DNA of 64,000 bases from Methylobacterium sp. J-048. GTDB taxonomy: Bacteria; Pseudomonadota; Alphaproteobacteria; Rhizobiales; Beijerinckiaceae. The stretch covers positions 22,121 through 86,120 of the forward strand of contig NZ_JAKSYL010000296.1 of assembly GCF_022829515.1 (NCBI RefSeq), written 5' to 3'. The first letter of the stretch is position 1. Each line of letters starts with the position of its first letter. The notes beneath the pieces are model-generated. The model did not search any database and had not been told where the DNA came from. It saw only the letters and a list, made by a program, of their open reading frames with translations. Position numbers and translations under genes: made by a program. Shown here in pieces: positions 44,761 to 53,720 of this stretch.

Positions 44761-47493
44761 TCAGCCGGCGCCCGACTTCCTGGCTGGCGCCTTCTTGGCT
44801 GCAGGGCTCTTGGCTGTAGAACTCTTGGCCGCAGAACTCTTGGCCGCCGCAGGCTTCTTCGCAGCGGTCTTCTTCGCCGCCGGCTTGTCGCCGGCCGCAG
44901 CCCGGGCCGGGCTCTTGCGCGCCGAGCCGCGCTTGACCGGCTTGCCGCCGCCCGACGCCCGCTTGGCATTCACCAGCGCGATCGCCGCGTCGAGGGTCAG
45001 CGCCTCGGCATTCATGGTCTTCGGCAGCGTGGCATTGACCTCGCCATCGGTGACGTAGGGGCCGTACTTGCCGGCCTTGACCACGAGGTCGCGCCCGCTC
45101 GTCTCGTCCTTGCCAAGCGGCCGGCCCGGATCGGCGGCCGGGCGGCCGCGGCCGCCGCCCTGCTCCTTGGCGACGATCAGGTCGATGGCGCGGTTCGCCC
45201 CGATCTCGAGCACGTCGTCGTCCTTGCCGAGATTGGCGTACATCTTCCCGTGCTGCACGTAGGGACCGAACCGGCCGAGATTGGCCAGGATCGGCTCGCC
45301 GGTCTCGGGGTGACGCGCCACCTCGCGCGGCAGCGACAGCAGGGCGAGCGCCTTCTCAAGACCGACCTCGGAGGGCGACAGCCCCTTCGGCAGCGACGAG
45401 CGCTTCGGTTTCGCGGCGTCCTTCTCGGTAGAGGTCTCGCCGAGCTGCACGAACGGCCCGAACCGCCCGTCGCGGATCGTCACCGGCATCCCGGTGACGG
45501 GGTCGTTGCCCAGGACCCGCACGCCCGGCTGGCCGCCTTCACCGGAGGAGCCGTCACCGTCGCCGTCGACCCCCGAGGCCGAGAGCTGGCGGGTGTACTT
45601 GCACTCCGGGTAGTTCGAGCAGCCGATGAAGGCGCCGAACTTGCCGAGCTTGAGCGAGAGCTGGCCGGTGCCGCAGACCGTGCAGGTGCGCGGGTTCGAG
45701 CCGTCGCCCTTATCGGGGAAGATGTGCGGGCCGAGCAGGCCGTTGAGCGCCTCCAGCACGTCGGTGACGCGCAGCTCCTTGGTCTCGCCGATCGCCGCGG
45801 AAAAGTCCTTCCAGAAATCGCGCAGCACCGCCCGCCAGTCGATCTCGGCGTTGGAGACCCGATCGAGCTGGCCTTCGAGGTCGGCGGTGAAGTCGTACTC
45901 GACGTAGCGCCGGAAGAAGCTCTCCAGGAAGCCGGTGACGAGCCGTCCCTTATCCTCCGGCTGCAGCCGTTTCTTTTCGATTTTCACGTATTCGCGGTCG
46001 CGCAGAGTCTGGAGAACGGCCGCGTAGGTCGAGGGGCGGCCGATGCCGAGTTCCTCCATGCGCTTGACCAGGCTCGCCTCGGAATAGCGCGGCGGCGGCT
46101 CGGTGAAGTGCTGGGTCGAGGTGATGCGCTCGCGGGTGAGCGGATCGCCGGCCTTCATCGGCGGCAGGCGCTTGCTCTCCTCGTCCTCCTCGTCGTCCTT
46201 GCCCTCCTGGTAGAGGGCCAGGAAGCCGTCGAACTTCACGACCTGGCCGGTGGCGCGCAGGTCGATCCGGCGCGGGCCGACATTGGCCGTGACGTCCACG
46301 GTGGTGCGCTCCAGCTCGGCCGATTCCATCTGGCTCGCCATGGTGCGGGTCCAGATCAGGTCGTAGAGCTTGGCCTGCTCCGGCTCGAGGTGGCGGGCCA
46401 CCATCTTGGGCAGGCGGCTCATGTCGGTCGGGCGCACGGCCTCGTGGGCCTCCTGCGCATTCTTGGCCTTGACGCTGTACTTGCGCGGCACGTCCGGCAC
46501 GTAGCGGTCGCCGAACTCCTTGCCGATGACCTTGCGGGTGTCCTGGATCGCCTCCGGTGCCATGTCGACGCCGTCGGTCCGCATGTAGGTAATGATGCCG
46601 ACCGTCTCGCCGCCGACATCGACGCCCTCGTAGAGGCGCTGCGCGACCCGCATGGTCTGCGCCGGCGCCATCCCGAGTTTGCGCGATGCCTCCTGCTGGA
46701 GGGTCGAAGTGGTGAAGGGCGGCTGCGGATGGCGCTTGGCCGGCTTCGCCTCGACGCTCGCCACCTGGAAGGTCGCGAGCTCGAGGTCGCGCTTGAACGC
46801 GGCCGCCGCGTCGCCGGTGCCGACATCGAGACGCTGGATCCGCTTGCCGTCGGCGCCGACGAGGCGCGCCTCGAAGGTCGCGCCGTCCGTGGTGGTCAGC
46901 GTCGCGACGATCGACCAGTACTCGCGCGGCTTGAAGCTCTCGATCTCCATCTCGCGCTCGACCACGAGCCGCAAAGCCACCGACTGCACGCGGCCGGCCG
47001 AGCGGGCGCCGGGGAGCTTGCGCCACAGCACCGGCGAGAGGTTGAAACCGACGAGGTAATCCAGCGCCCGACGCGCCAGGTAGGCGTCGACCAGCGCCTG
47101 GTCGATCTCGCGCGGCTTGCGCATCGCCGCCTCGACCGAGGCCTTGGTGATGGCGTTGAAGGTGACGCGCTCGACCGGGATGCCCTTGAGCGCCTTGCGG
47201 GCGTTCAGCGCCTCTAGCACGTGCCAGGAGATCGCCTCGCCCTCGCGATCCGGGTCGGTCGCCAGGATCAGCTTGTCCGCGCCCTTGCACGCCTTGGCGA
47301 TCTCGCTGACCCGGCTGGCGCCCCGGTCCGCGAGTTCCCAGACCATGTGGAAATCCTGCTCGGGATCGACCGAGCCGTCCTTGGCCGGCAGGTCGCGGAT
47401 GTGCCCGAAGGAGGCGATCACCTCATAGTCGCGGCCAAGATACTTATTGATCGTCTTGGCTTTGGCCGGCGACTCGACGACGACGACTTTCAT
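44761..47493 (-). CDS. topA: DNA topoisomerase I
   Basis: The 910-residue protein has the TOPRIM start MKVVVVESPAKAKTINKYLG with ATDPDREGEAISWHV, the active-site Tyr303 in GIITYMRTDG, one Cys4 zinc motif (CTVCGTGQLSLKLGKFGAFIGCSNYPEC), several topoisomerase C-terminal repeats of the LGRFGPYVQHGKMYANL type and a Lys/Ala-rich tail of ~75 residues (KKTAAKKPAAAKSSAAKSST). It relaxes negative supercoils. The tail resembles histone-H1-like DNA-binding extensions seen in related species. Confidence 0.97.
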   Translation of the reverse strand: MKVVVVESPAKAKTINKYLGRDYEVIASFGHIRDLPAKDGSVDPEQDFHMVWELADRGASRVSEIAKACKGADKLILATDPDREGEAISWHVLEALNARKALKGIPVERVTFNAITKASVEAAMRKPREIDQALVDAYLARRALDYLVGFNLSPVLWRKLPGARSAGRVQSVALRLVVEREMEIESFKPREYWSIVATLTTTDGATFEARLVGADGKRIQRLDVGTGDAAAAFKRDLELATFQVASVEAKPAKRHPQPPFTTSTLQQEASRKLGMAPAQTMRVAQRLYEGVDVGGETVGIITYMRTDGVDMAPEAIQDTRKVIGKEFGDRYVPDVPRKYSVKAKNAQEAHEAVRPTDMSRLPKMVARHLEPEQAKLYDLIWTRTMASQMESAELERTTVDVTANVGPRRIDLRATGQVVKFDGFLALYQEGKDDEEDEESKRLPPMKAGDPLTRERITSTQHFTEPPPRYSEASLVKRMEELGIGRPSTYAAVLQTLRDREYVKIEKKRLQPEDKGRLVTGFLESFFRRYVEYDFTADLEGQLDRVSNAEIDWRAVLRDFWKDFSAAIGETKELRVTDVLEALNGLLGPHIFPDKGDGSNPRTCTVCGTGQLSLKLGKFGAFIGCSNYPECKYTRQLSASGVDGDGDGSSGEGGQPGVRVLGNDPVTGMPVTIRDGRFGPFVQLGETSTEKDAAKPKRSSLPKGLSPSEVGLEKALALLSLPREVARHPETGEPILANLGRFGPYVQHGKMYANLGKDDDVLEIGANRAIDLIVAKEQGGGRGRPAADPGRPLGKDETSGRDLVVKAGKYGPYVTDGEVNATLPKTMNAEALTLDAAIALVNAKRASGGGKPVKRGSARKSPARAAAGDKPAAKKTAAKKPAAAKSSAAKSSTAKSPAAKKAPARKSGAG

Positions 47494-47726
47494 TCAGACC
47501 TCTGCCCCTCGACGGAGCCTGGGCGCGACGGACGAATTCTGTTCGAAATTCGCGTGGGACGAATGCCCGCCGTCGGGCCGGGGCCGCGCGCCGGGGACAA
47601 GTGGGTTACGAGGGGCGGGTTGTCAAATGGCGGGCGGTCACCGTCGATCCGGCCAAACGCGGCAGGACCTTGGCCGAGCAGGCAACTTTGCGCGCTGTCA
47701 CTGACGGTTGGCTGAATTACCCCGTG

Positions 47727-47820
47727 CCGTCATTGCGAGCGCAGCGAAGCAACCCAGCGTGGCGCGCGATTCCCGAACCTGGCGGGTCCCTCGGTTGCTT
47801 CGCTGCGCTCGCAATGACGG
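47727..47820. repeat. Intergenic palindrome, family B copy 1
   Basis: The left arm 47727-47754 (CCGTCATTGCGAGCGCAGCG then AAGCAACC) is a perfect reverse complement of 47793-47820. A second copy is at 63651-63742. It lies between topA and the molybdoenzyme gene; the preceding 47494-47726 shows nothing recognisable. Confidence 0.85.
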
Positions 47821-47840
47821 TGGCGCATCGTCCGACCGGC

Positions 47841-48794
47841 TTAGATCCCCGCGTACCACTCGTAGCCGCGATCCTCCCAGTAGCCGCCGGCGCCCTGGCC
47901 GAAGCCCGCCAGCGAGTCCACCAGCTCGACCCGCATCACGTATTTGGCCTGCTTGTAGCCGAGCTGACGCTCCACCCGCAGGCGTAGGGGCGCGCCGTTC
48001 GAGACCGGCAGCGGCTTGCCGTTGAGGTCGTAGGCCAGGATCGTCTGCGGGTTGAAGGCATCGAACAGGTCGATGCTCTCATAATAGCGGATCGGCGTGC
48101 GCTTATCCTCGGGCGCCTCCGGCTCCGGCGCGCCCTGGCCCCAATCGTCCTTGGGCGCGTCGGTCGCGGTCGGCGCGCCGCCGCCCCAATCCTCGGCGGC
48201 GGCGAGCTGGATAATGCCGTCGCGGACATGGCTCGGATGCTCGGGGCGCCACAGGGAGGCGCCGTCGCCGCCCTCGAGACCGCCGCCGGCATATTCCAGC
48301 GTGTCGGCGCAGTGGAACACCGCATAGCGCGCCTGCGGCTTCAACCCGGCCCGGTTCAGGACCTCGGCCAGCGGCACGCCGGACCACTGCCCGATGCAGC
48401 TCCAGCCCTCCACGCAATCGTGGCGGGTGATCTGGGTGCGCGACGGCAGCCCGCGCAGATCCGCCAGGCTGAGCGACAGCGGCTTCTGCACCAGGCCATC
48501 GATCGTGAGCTTGAAATCGGAAAACTTTTTCGCCGCCAGGACGCGGAATTCCCGGTCCGGCGGGTCGATGGTGCCGTTCGGCTTGAACCAGGGCGAAATC
48601 ATCGTGGCCGGGAATTCCCGGGCGAGGGTCGCGGGCGACATCAGCAGGCGTTGGACGAACAGGTTGGCATCCTCGCCGACCTTGAGGGTGCGGCGCCCGG
48701 CCTCGGTCCCGGCGAAGCGGTCACAGCCGCCGAGCAGGGCGGTTCCGGCGAGCCCGGCGCCGGCGGTGAGCAGCTTGCGGCGGTGCAGGATCAT
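47841..48794 (-). CDS. Sulfite-oxidase-like molybdopterin oxidoreductase
   Basis: The 317-residue protein has an RR-type (Tat) signal (MILHRRKLLTAGAGLAGTAL) with a possible lipobox (LLGGC), then the sulfite-oxidase fold with the molybdenum-ligand Cys in TRHDCVEGWSCIGQWSGV and YAVFHCADTLEYAGGGLE. A low-complexity insert with two DWGxGAP units (around residues 200-235) interrupts the domain. It overlaps the cytochrome b gene by four bases, so a periplasmic enzyme passing electrons through that subunit is likely; the substrate is unknown. Confidence 0.88.
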   Translation of the reverse strand: MILHRRKLLTAGAGLAGTALLGGCDRFAGTEAGRRTLKVGEDANLFVQRLLMSPATLAREFPATMISPWFKPNGTIDPPDREFRVLAAKKFSDFKLTIDGLVQKPLSLSLADLRGLPSRTQITRHDCVEGWSCIGQWSGVPLAEVLNRAGLKPQARYAVFHCADTLEYAGGGLEGGDGASLWRPEHPSHVRDGIIQLAAAEDWGGGAPTATDAPKDDWGQGAPEPEAPEDKRTPIRYYESIDLFDAFNPQTILAYDLNGKPLPVSNGAPLRLRVERQLGYKQAKYVMRVELVDSLAGFGQGAGGYWEDRGYEWYAGI

Positions 48795-49669
48795 CGCGCG
48801 GTCTCCTTCTCGGGACGGCCGAGGCTGAACCAGCCGGTGAGCATGCCGCGCATGTTGTTGACGAAGCCCGAGACCAGCACCAGCACCACGTGGACGACCA
48901 CGAACAGCACCAGCAGCCCGGCGGCGATGAAGTGGATGCTGCGCGCCGATTGCCGGCCGCCGAACAGATCCGGCAACCAGGGCCAGGCGGCATCGACGCC
49001 CGGCGACATGGCGAGCCCGGCCAGTACCATGGCGGGCAGCAGGCCCAGCACCACGACGAAATAGGTGAGCTTCTGGATGACGTTGTAGCGCTTGGCCTCC
49101 TCGCCTTCGGGAAAGCGCAGCAGCAGGTGTTCCTTCACGGAGCCGCCGAAATCGCGGATCTGGTCGCCGTCGGGGATCAGGCGGCGGCGCAGCTGGCCGC
49201 TGAACAGCCCGTAGAGGAGATAGACCGCACCGTTCAGCACCAGGAACCAGGCGAACAGGAAGTGCCAGCGCCGCCCGGTGGTGAGGTCCTGGTCCGCCGG
49301 GAGCGTCGCCCAGGCCGGGAACGCCCGGTCCACGGCGGCGCCGCCTTCCCGGGACAGGCCGAGCACCCCGGTGGTGTCGAAGCTGTGCGAGCCGACCGTG
49401 ACGACGCCGCGATTTGTGCCGTCGCGTCCCTGCTCGCTGGTGATCGCCAGGGCGGGATCGTCGAAGGTCGAGACCGCGCCCCAGTACAGGGCCGGGTGGG
49501 CGTTGAAGATCTGCAGGCCGCTCATCAGCAGCACCAGCAGCACCGCGGCGTTGATCCAGTGCGCCACCCGGATCACCGCGGGGTGGCGGTAGAACCAGCG
49601 GCGCCCCGAGGCGTCGACGGTCTCGGGGGCTTCGCGCGCGGGGGTCGCGTCCAGGCTTTCGGTACTCAA
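48791..49669 (-). CDS. Cytochrome b561-type membrane subunit
   Basis: The 292-residue protein has four main membrane helices. His residues at VIRVAHWINAAVLLVLLMSG, WHFLFAWFLVLNGAVYLLYG and SIHFIAAGLLVLFVVVHVVLVL are placed to bind b hemes. It is upstream of and overlaps (ATGA) the molybdoenzyme gene, so it is probably its electron partner in the inner membrane. The start appears to be TTG 49669; no in-frame ATG is near. Confidence 0.88.
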   Translation of the reverse strand: MSTESLDATPAREAPETVDASGRRWFYRHPAVIRVAHWINAAVLLVLLMSGLQIFNAHPALYWGAVSTFDDPALAITSEQGRDGTNRGVVTVGSHSFDTTGVLGLSREGGAAVDRAFPAWATLPADQDLTTGRRWHFLFAWFLVLNGAVYLLYGLFSGQLRRRLIPDGDQIRDFGGSVKEHLLLRFPEGEEAKRYNVIQKLTYFVVVLGLLPAMVLAGLAMSPGVDAAWPWLPDLFGGRQSARSIHFIAAGLLVLFVVVHVVLVLVSGFVNNMRGMLTGWFSLGRPEKETAR

Positions 49670-49837
49670 GAATGCGTCTCGCGAGGGTCGTGGCGATGCG
49701 GATGCCGCTGATACGTGGAGCGGACGCGCAAGTTACCAACCGATGAAAAAAGGCCGCAGGCATAGGCCATGAAAAGGGCCGCAGGCGCTTGCCCGCCTTG
49801 CCGGGACGGCGAGCCGGACCTACACCCCCGTCTCATC

Positions 49838-50785
49838 ATGACGAGTCCCGCGCCTCCGGCCTTCCCGCACCGGCACCTCCTCGGCATCGAGGGGCTGACC
49901 CGGCCCGACATCGAGACGCTGCTCGACGCGGCCGATGCCGCCGTCGACATCTCCCGGCAGGTCGAGAAGAAGCGCACGACGCTCCGGGGCCGCACCCAGA
50001 TCAACCTGTTCTTCGAGCCCTCGACCCGGACGCAATCCTCCTTCGAGCTGGCCGGCAAACGGCTCGGCGCCGACGTGATGAACATGTCGGTGGCCTCGTC
50101 CTCGGTGAAGAAGGGCGAGACCCTGATCGACACCGCCGCGACGCTCAACGCGATGCGGCCGGACATCATCGTGGTCCGCCACGAATCGGCTGGCGCCGTG
50201 CACCTCTTGGCCAGGAAGGTCGATTGCGCGGTGGTCAATGCCGGCGACGGCGCCCACGAGCACCCGACCCAGGCGCTGCTCGACGCGCTGACGATCCGCC
50301 GCAACAAGGGCCGGATCGAGGGCCTTCAGGTCGCGATCTGCGGCGACGTCCTACACTCGCGGGTGGCGCGGTCGAACATCATCCTGCTGCAGGCGATGGG
50401 CGCACGCGTGCGCCTGATCGCCCCCTCGACGCTGCTGCCCGCCGGGATCGCGCGCTTCGGCGTCGAGACCTTCACAGACATGCGCAAGGGCCTGGACGGC
50501 TGCGACATCGTGATGATGCTGCGTCTCCAGCGCGAGCGCATGAACGGCTCGTTCGTGCCCTCCGTGAAGGAGTATTTTCGGTATTTCGGCCTGGACGGCG
50601 AGAAGCTGGCGCTGGCCAAGCCCGACGCCCTGGTGATGCATCCGGGCCCGATGAACCGCGGCGTCGAGATTTCTTCCGAGATCGCCGACGGCGCGCAGTC
50701 GCTGATCCGCGAGCAGGTCGAGATGGGCGTGGCCGTGCGCATGGCCGTGCTGGAGGCGCTGGCCCGCCACCTGCCGAACAGCTGA
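49838..50785 (+). CDS. pyrB: Aspartate carbamoyltransferase catalytic subunit
   Basis: The 315-residue protein has the carbamoyl-phosphate site FFEPSTRTQSSFELAGKRLG (residues 58-77), GDGAHEHPTQALLDALTI, and the late MHPGPMNRGVEIS. It makes carbamoyl-aspartate in pyrimidine synthesis. The start is ATG 49838, with 23 unneeded in-frame residues upstream. No pyrC or pyrI follows in the window; hisE is the next gene. Confidence 0.97.
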   Translation: MTSPAPPAFPHRHLLGIEGLTRPDIETLLDAADAAVDISRQVEKKRTTLRGRTQINLFFEPSTRTQSSFELAGKRLGADVMNMSVASSSVKKGETLIDTAATLNAMRPDIIVVRHESAGAVHLLARKVDCAVVNAGDGAHEHPTQALLDALTIRRNKGRIEGLQVAICGDVLHSRVARSNIILLQAMGARVRLIAPSTLLPAGIARFGVETFTDMRKGLDGCDIVMMLRLQRERMNGSFVPSVKEYFRYFGLDGEKLALAKPDALVMHPGPMNRGVEISSEIADGAQSLIREQVEMGVAVRMAVLEALARHLPNS

Positions 50786-50926
50786 GCGCGCGCATCAACC
50801 TTAAGCCGGACAAAGCCCGGCCGCCTTCACCCGGGCTCCTTGCCCGCGGCGCGGTCGTAGCGCAGTTTCCTGCCGAATACGGCCTCGGCCGAACCAGCAA
50901 GGCCGACCTCACATGCAGATCGCTTC

Positions 50927-51250
50927 ATGACCGCCTACACGCTCGCCGACCTCGCCAAGCTCGTCGCGAGCCGCGCCGGGACCGACCCGGAGACCTCCTA
51001 CACGGCCAAGCTCCTGTCCGAGGGGCCCGCCAAGGCGGCCAAAAAGCTCGGCGAGGAGGCGGTGGAGGCGGCCATCGCGGCCGTGCAGGGCGACAAGACC
51101 GGCCTCCGGAACGAGGCCGCGGACGTGCTCTACCACCTCCTGGTCCTGCTCCGGGCCGGGGGCGTCGAGCTCGACGCCGTGATGGCGGAGCTGGAGCGCC
51201 GCACCGCCCAGAGCGGGATCGCCGAGAAGGCCGCGAGGCGCCACGCGTGA
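50927..51250 (+). CDS. hisE: Phosphoribosyl-ATP pyrophosphatase
   Basis: The 107-residue protein has the all-alpha MazG-like motif SYTAKLLSEGPAKAAKKLGEEAVEAAIAA and NEAADVLYHLLVLLRAGGV, whose Glu/Asp residues bind Mg. It cleaves phosphoribosyl-ATP in histidine synthesis. Its stop overlaps the GTG start of coaA (GTGA), the common alphaproteobacterial hisE-coaA pair; hisF is not adjacent. Confidence 0.96.
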   Translation: MTAYTLADLAKLVASRAGTDPETSYTAKLLSEGPAKAAKKLGEEAVEAAIAAVQGDKTGLRNEAADVLYHLLVLLRAGGVELDAVMAELERRTAQSGIAEKAARRHA

Positions 51251-52236
51251 ACGCGGCCGCGCTGCCGGGCTCGGTCGAGGCGATCCTCGACGCATCGGAT
51301 CGGCTCTCGCCCTATCGCCGGTTCAGCCGCGAGGAATGGGCGCAGCTGCGTGCCGACACGCCGCTGACCCTGAAGGCCGAGGATATCGAGCGGCTGCAAT
51401 CGATCAACGACCCGATCTCGGTCGAGGAAGTGGTGGCGATCTACCTGCCGCTGTCGCGGCTGCTCTCGCTCTACGTCGCGGCGACGCAGGGCCTGTTCAA
51501 GGCGACGCAGCGTTTCCTCCTGGCCGAGCGCGAGACCAAGGCCCCCTACATCATCGGGCTGGCCGGCTCGGTGGCGGTGGGCAAGTCGACCACCGCGCGC
51601 ATCCTCGCGGCGCTGCTGGCGCGCTGGCCCAACACCCCGAAGGTCGACCTCGTCACCACCGACGGGTTCCTGCTGCCCAATGCCGAGCTGACCGCCAACG
51701 GCATCATGGAGCGCAAGGGTTTTCCTGAGAGCTACGACACCGCCGCGCTGCTGCGCTTCCTCCACGACGTGAAGGCCGGGCACAAGCGGGTGACCGCGCC
51801 GCTCTACTCGCACCTGGTCTACGACCGGGTGCCCGGGGAGGAGCGGGTGGTCGAGAGCCCCGACATCCTGATCGTCGAGGGCCTGAACGTGCTCCAGCCC
51901 GCCCGCCTGCCGCGAGACGGCACCGCGATCCCGTTCGTATCCGACTTCTTCGACTTCTCGATCTATCTCGACGGCCACGAGGACGACCTGCACCGCTGGT
52001 ACGTCACCCGGTTCATGCGCCTGCGCCAGACCGCGTTCCGCGACCCGCGCTCCTATTTCCGCAAATACGCCGAGGTGCCCGAGCGCGAGGCCCTGGACAT
52101 CGCCGACCGGCTCTGGACGACGATCAACCTGCCGAACCTGCGCGAGAATATCCTGCCCACCCGCCAGCGGGCGAGCCTGATCCTGACCAAGGGCGCGAGC
52201 CACCGGATCGAGAGCGTGGCTTTGCGGCGGCTGTAG
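51247..52236 (+). CDS. coaA: Pantothenate kinase, type I
   Basis: The 329-residue protein starts at GTG 51247 in the hisE stop. It has SPYRRFSREEWAQLR, the P-loop GLAGSVAVGKSTTAR (residues ~104-118), TTDGFLLPNAEL, KGFPESYD and NVLQPARLPRDGTAIPFVSDFFDFSIYLD. It phosphorylates pantothenate in the first step of CoA synthesis. A family A palindrome follows 27 bases after the stop. Confidence 0.96.
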   Translation: MNAAALPGSVEAILDASDRLSPYRRFSREEWAQLRADTPLTLKAEDIERLQSINDPISVEEVVAIYLPLSRLLSLYVAATQGLFKATQRFLLAERETKAPYIIGLAGSVAVGKSTTARILAALLARWPNTPKVDLVTTDGFLLPNAELTANGIMERKGFPESYDTAALLRFLHDVKAGHKRVTAPLYSHLVYDRVPGEERVVESPDILIVEGLNVLQPARLPRDGTAIPFVSDFFDFSIYLDGHEDDLHRWYVTRFMRLRQTAFRDPRSYFRKYAEVPEREALDIADRLWTTINLPNLRENILPTRQRASLILTKGASHRIESVALRRL

Positions 52237-52263
52237 GCTCATTCCGGGCATCCAACCCAACGC

Positions 52264-52371
52264 CCTCATCCTGAGGTGCCCGCGGCAGCGGGCCTCGAAG
52301 GAGGCCTCCAGACGACACTGCGATCTCTGGATCCCTCCTTCGAGGCCGCTCCGCGGCACCTCAGGATGAGG
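52264..52371. repeat. Long intergenic palindrome, family A copy 3
   Basis: The ends CCTCATCCTGAGGTG and CACCTCAGGATGAGG are identical to the copies at 18744-18866 and 33697-33819; this one is shorter (108 bp). The inner arm GGCCTCGAAGGAGGCCTCCAG differs at the centre. It lies between the convergent coaA and thpR genes. Confidence 0.85.
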
Positions 52372-52392
52372 TGGTGGGTTGGCGTGTAGGCG

Positions 52393-52932
52393 TTAGACGA
52401 ACGGAAACTCCGCCTCGGCCAGGTACGGCCCGCCCCCGGTCGATTCCTTGGCCGAGAACAGCGTCACCCGGTCGGCGGTGAAGCTCAGCGGCGCGAAGGC
52501 CGGCCCTTGCGAGAGATACATCGCCACCGCTTCCGGGCTGGCGTCGCGCTTGAGGCGCGCCAGGGTGACGTGCGGGGTGAACTTTCGGCGCTCCGGCTCG
52601 ATCCCGGCCCGGCGCACCAGCCGCTCCTGCTCGGCCTGGAGGTCGATCAGCTCCGGGCTCGGCACGACCGCCGCGTAGAGGGCCCGCGGCCTCTCGCCGC
52701 CGAAGATGCCGAGCCCGTCGAGGGTCACCGTCAGGGCAGGGCGTACCCGCATCTCGGCCATCGCCTCCAGCACGTCCTCGGCCACAGGAATCGCGATATC
52801 GCCGAGGAAGCGCAGGGTGACGTGGTAGTCGCCGGGCTCGATCCAGCGCGCGCCCGGCAGGCCGCCCCGGTAGAGCCGCAGCGCGTCCGCGACCTCGGGC
52901 GGCACCGCGAGCCCGGTGAACAGCCGCGGCAC
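52393..52932 (-). CDS. thpR: RNA 2',3'-cyclic phosphodiesterase
   Basis: The 179-residue protein has the two H-x-T-x motifs of the 2H phosphoesterase family, HVTL at residues 37-40 and HVTL at 121-124, with GARWIEPGDYHVTLRFLGDI typical of ThpR/LigT. It opens 2',3'-cyclic phosphates on RNA ends. The start appears to be GTG 52932, overlapping the arylesterase stop by one base. Confidence 0.93.
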   Translation of the reverse strand: MPRLFTGLAVPPEVADALRLYRGGLPGARWIEPGDYHVTLRFLGDIAIPVAEDVLEAMAEMRVRPALTVTLDGLGIFGGERPRALYAAVVPSPELIDLQAEQERLVRRAGIEPERRKFTPHVTLARLKRDASPEAVAMYLSQGPAFAPLSFTADRVTLFSAKESTGGGPYLAEAEFPFV

Positions 52933-53615
52933 TACCGCGCCGCCCCCTGCCGGAGGCCCCCCAGAAACGTCTCGACCGTGGGGAGGATCCGGGTCGCGAT
53001 GGTCTCGACGCCCTGCCGGTTCGGGTGCAGCCCGTCGTCAAGGTGCTGGGCCCGGTCGCCGACGATCCCGTCGAGGAAGAACGGGTAGAGGATCAGGTCG
53101 TAGCGCTTGGCGAGATTCGGGAAGATCGCGTCGAACCGCGCCTTGTAGTCCGGCCCGAGATTGGGCGCGGCCTGCATGCCGGCGAGCAGCACCGGGATCC
53201 CCCGGGCCTTGAGCCGCTCGATGATCGCCGCGAGCGCCCCCTCGGTGACCTTCGGGTCGGTGCCGCGCAGCATGTCGTTGGCGCCGAGTTCGAGGATCAC
53301 CCCGGCGGTCCCGTCCGGCACCGACCAGTCGACCCGGTCGAGGCCGCCGGTTGCGGTGTCGCCGGAGACGCCGGCATTGGCGACCGTCACGTCCGCGCCC
53401 TTGGCCTTGAGCAGGCGCTCCAGCACGGTCGGAAAGGCGGCCTCCGACGGCAGGCGGTAGCCGGCGGTGAGGCTGTCGCCGAGCGCGACGAGCTTGATCG
53501 GGCCGCCGGGTGCCGCGTGCGTCGCTGTCATGAAAGGGACCATCAGACCCGCTAGCGCTGCGACAAACAGGGCCGCCCGTCGGGCGCGGCGCACGCGGTC
53601 ATGGCGCGGCCCCAT
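52932..53615 (-). CDS. Arylesterase / TesA-type SGNH hydrolase
   Basis: The protein of about 227 residues has a basic N terminus and signal helix (RAALFVAALAGLMVPFMTATHA), then the SGNH blocks: VALGDSLTAGYRLP (catalytic Ser), GVSGDTATGGLDR, ILELGANDMLRGTDP (Asn) and DGLHPNRQG (Asp/His). It is a periplasmic lysophospholipase/esterase of the TesA type. The start was placed at ATG 53615; in-frame ATGs at 53627 and 53639 are possible. It is divergent from an ABC/FtsX pair, as tesA is from ybbAP in E. coli. Confidence 0.9.
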   Translation of the reverse strand: MGPRHDRVRRARRAALFVAALAGLMVPFMTATHAAPGGPIKLVALGDSLTAGYRLPSEAAFPTVLERLLKAKGADVTVANAGVSGDTATGGLDRVDWSVPDGTAGVILELGANDMLRGTDPKVTEGALAAIIERLKARGIPVLLAGMQAAPNLGPDYKARFDAIFPNLAKRYDLILYPFFLDGIVGDRAQHLDDGLHPNRQGVETIATRILPTVETFLGGLRQGAAR

Positions 53616-53720
53616 TGCGCCCCCCATATCGCGGTGCATCAACGGCCCGTGCAGCCAAGTTCGCAGCCAAGTCAGGACCTCGCGCGCCATGCTCGTCATC
53701 GCCCACAGATCGTCCGCCCC

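Noticed and set aside
49789..52236. An 815-codon plus-strand frame across pyrB, hisE and coaA
   Set aside because: Only the coaA part (from 51247) has protein motifs; the front is an out-of-frame reading of pyrB and hisE.
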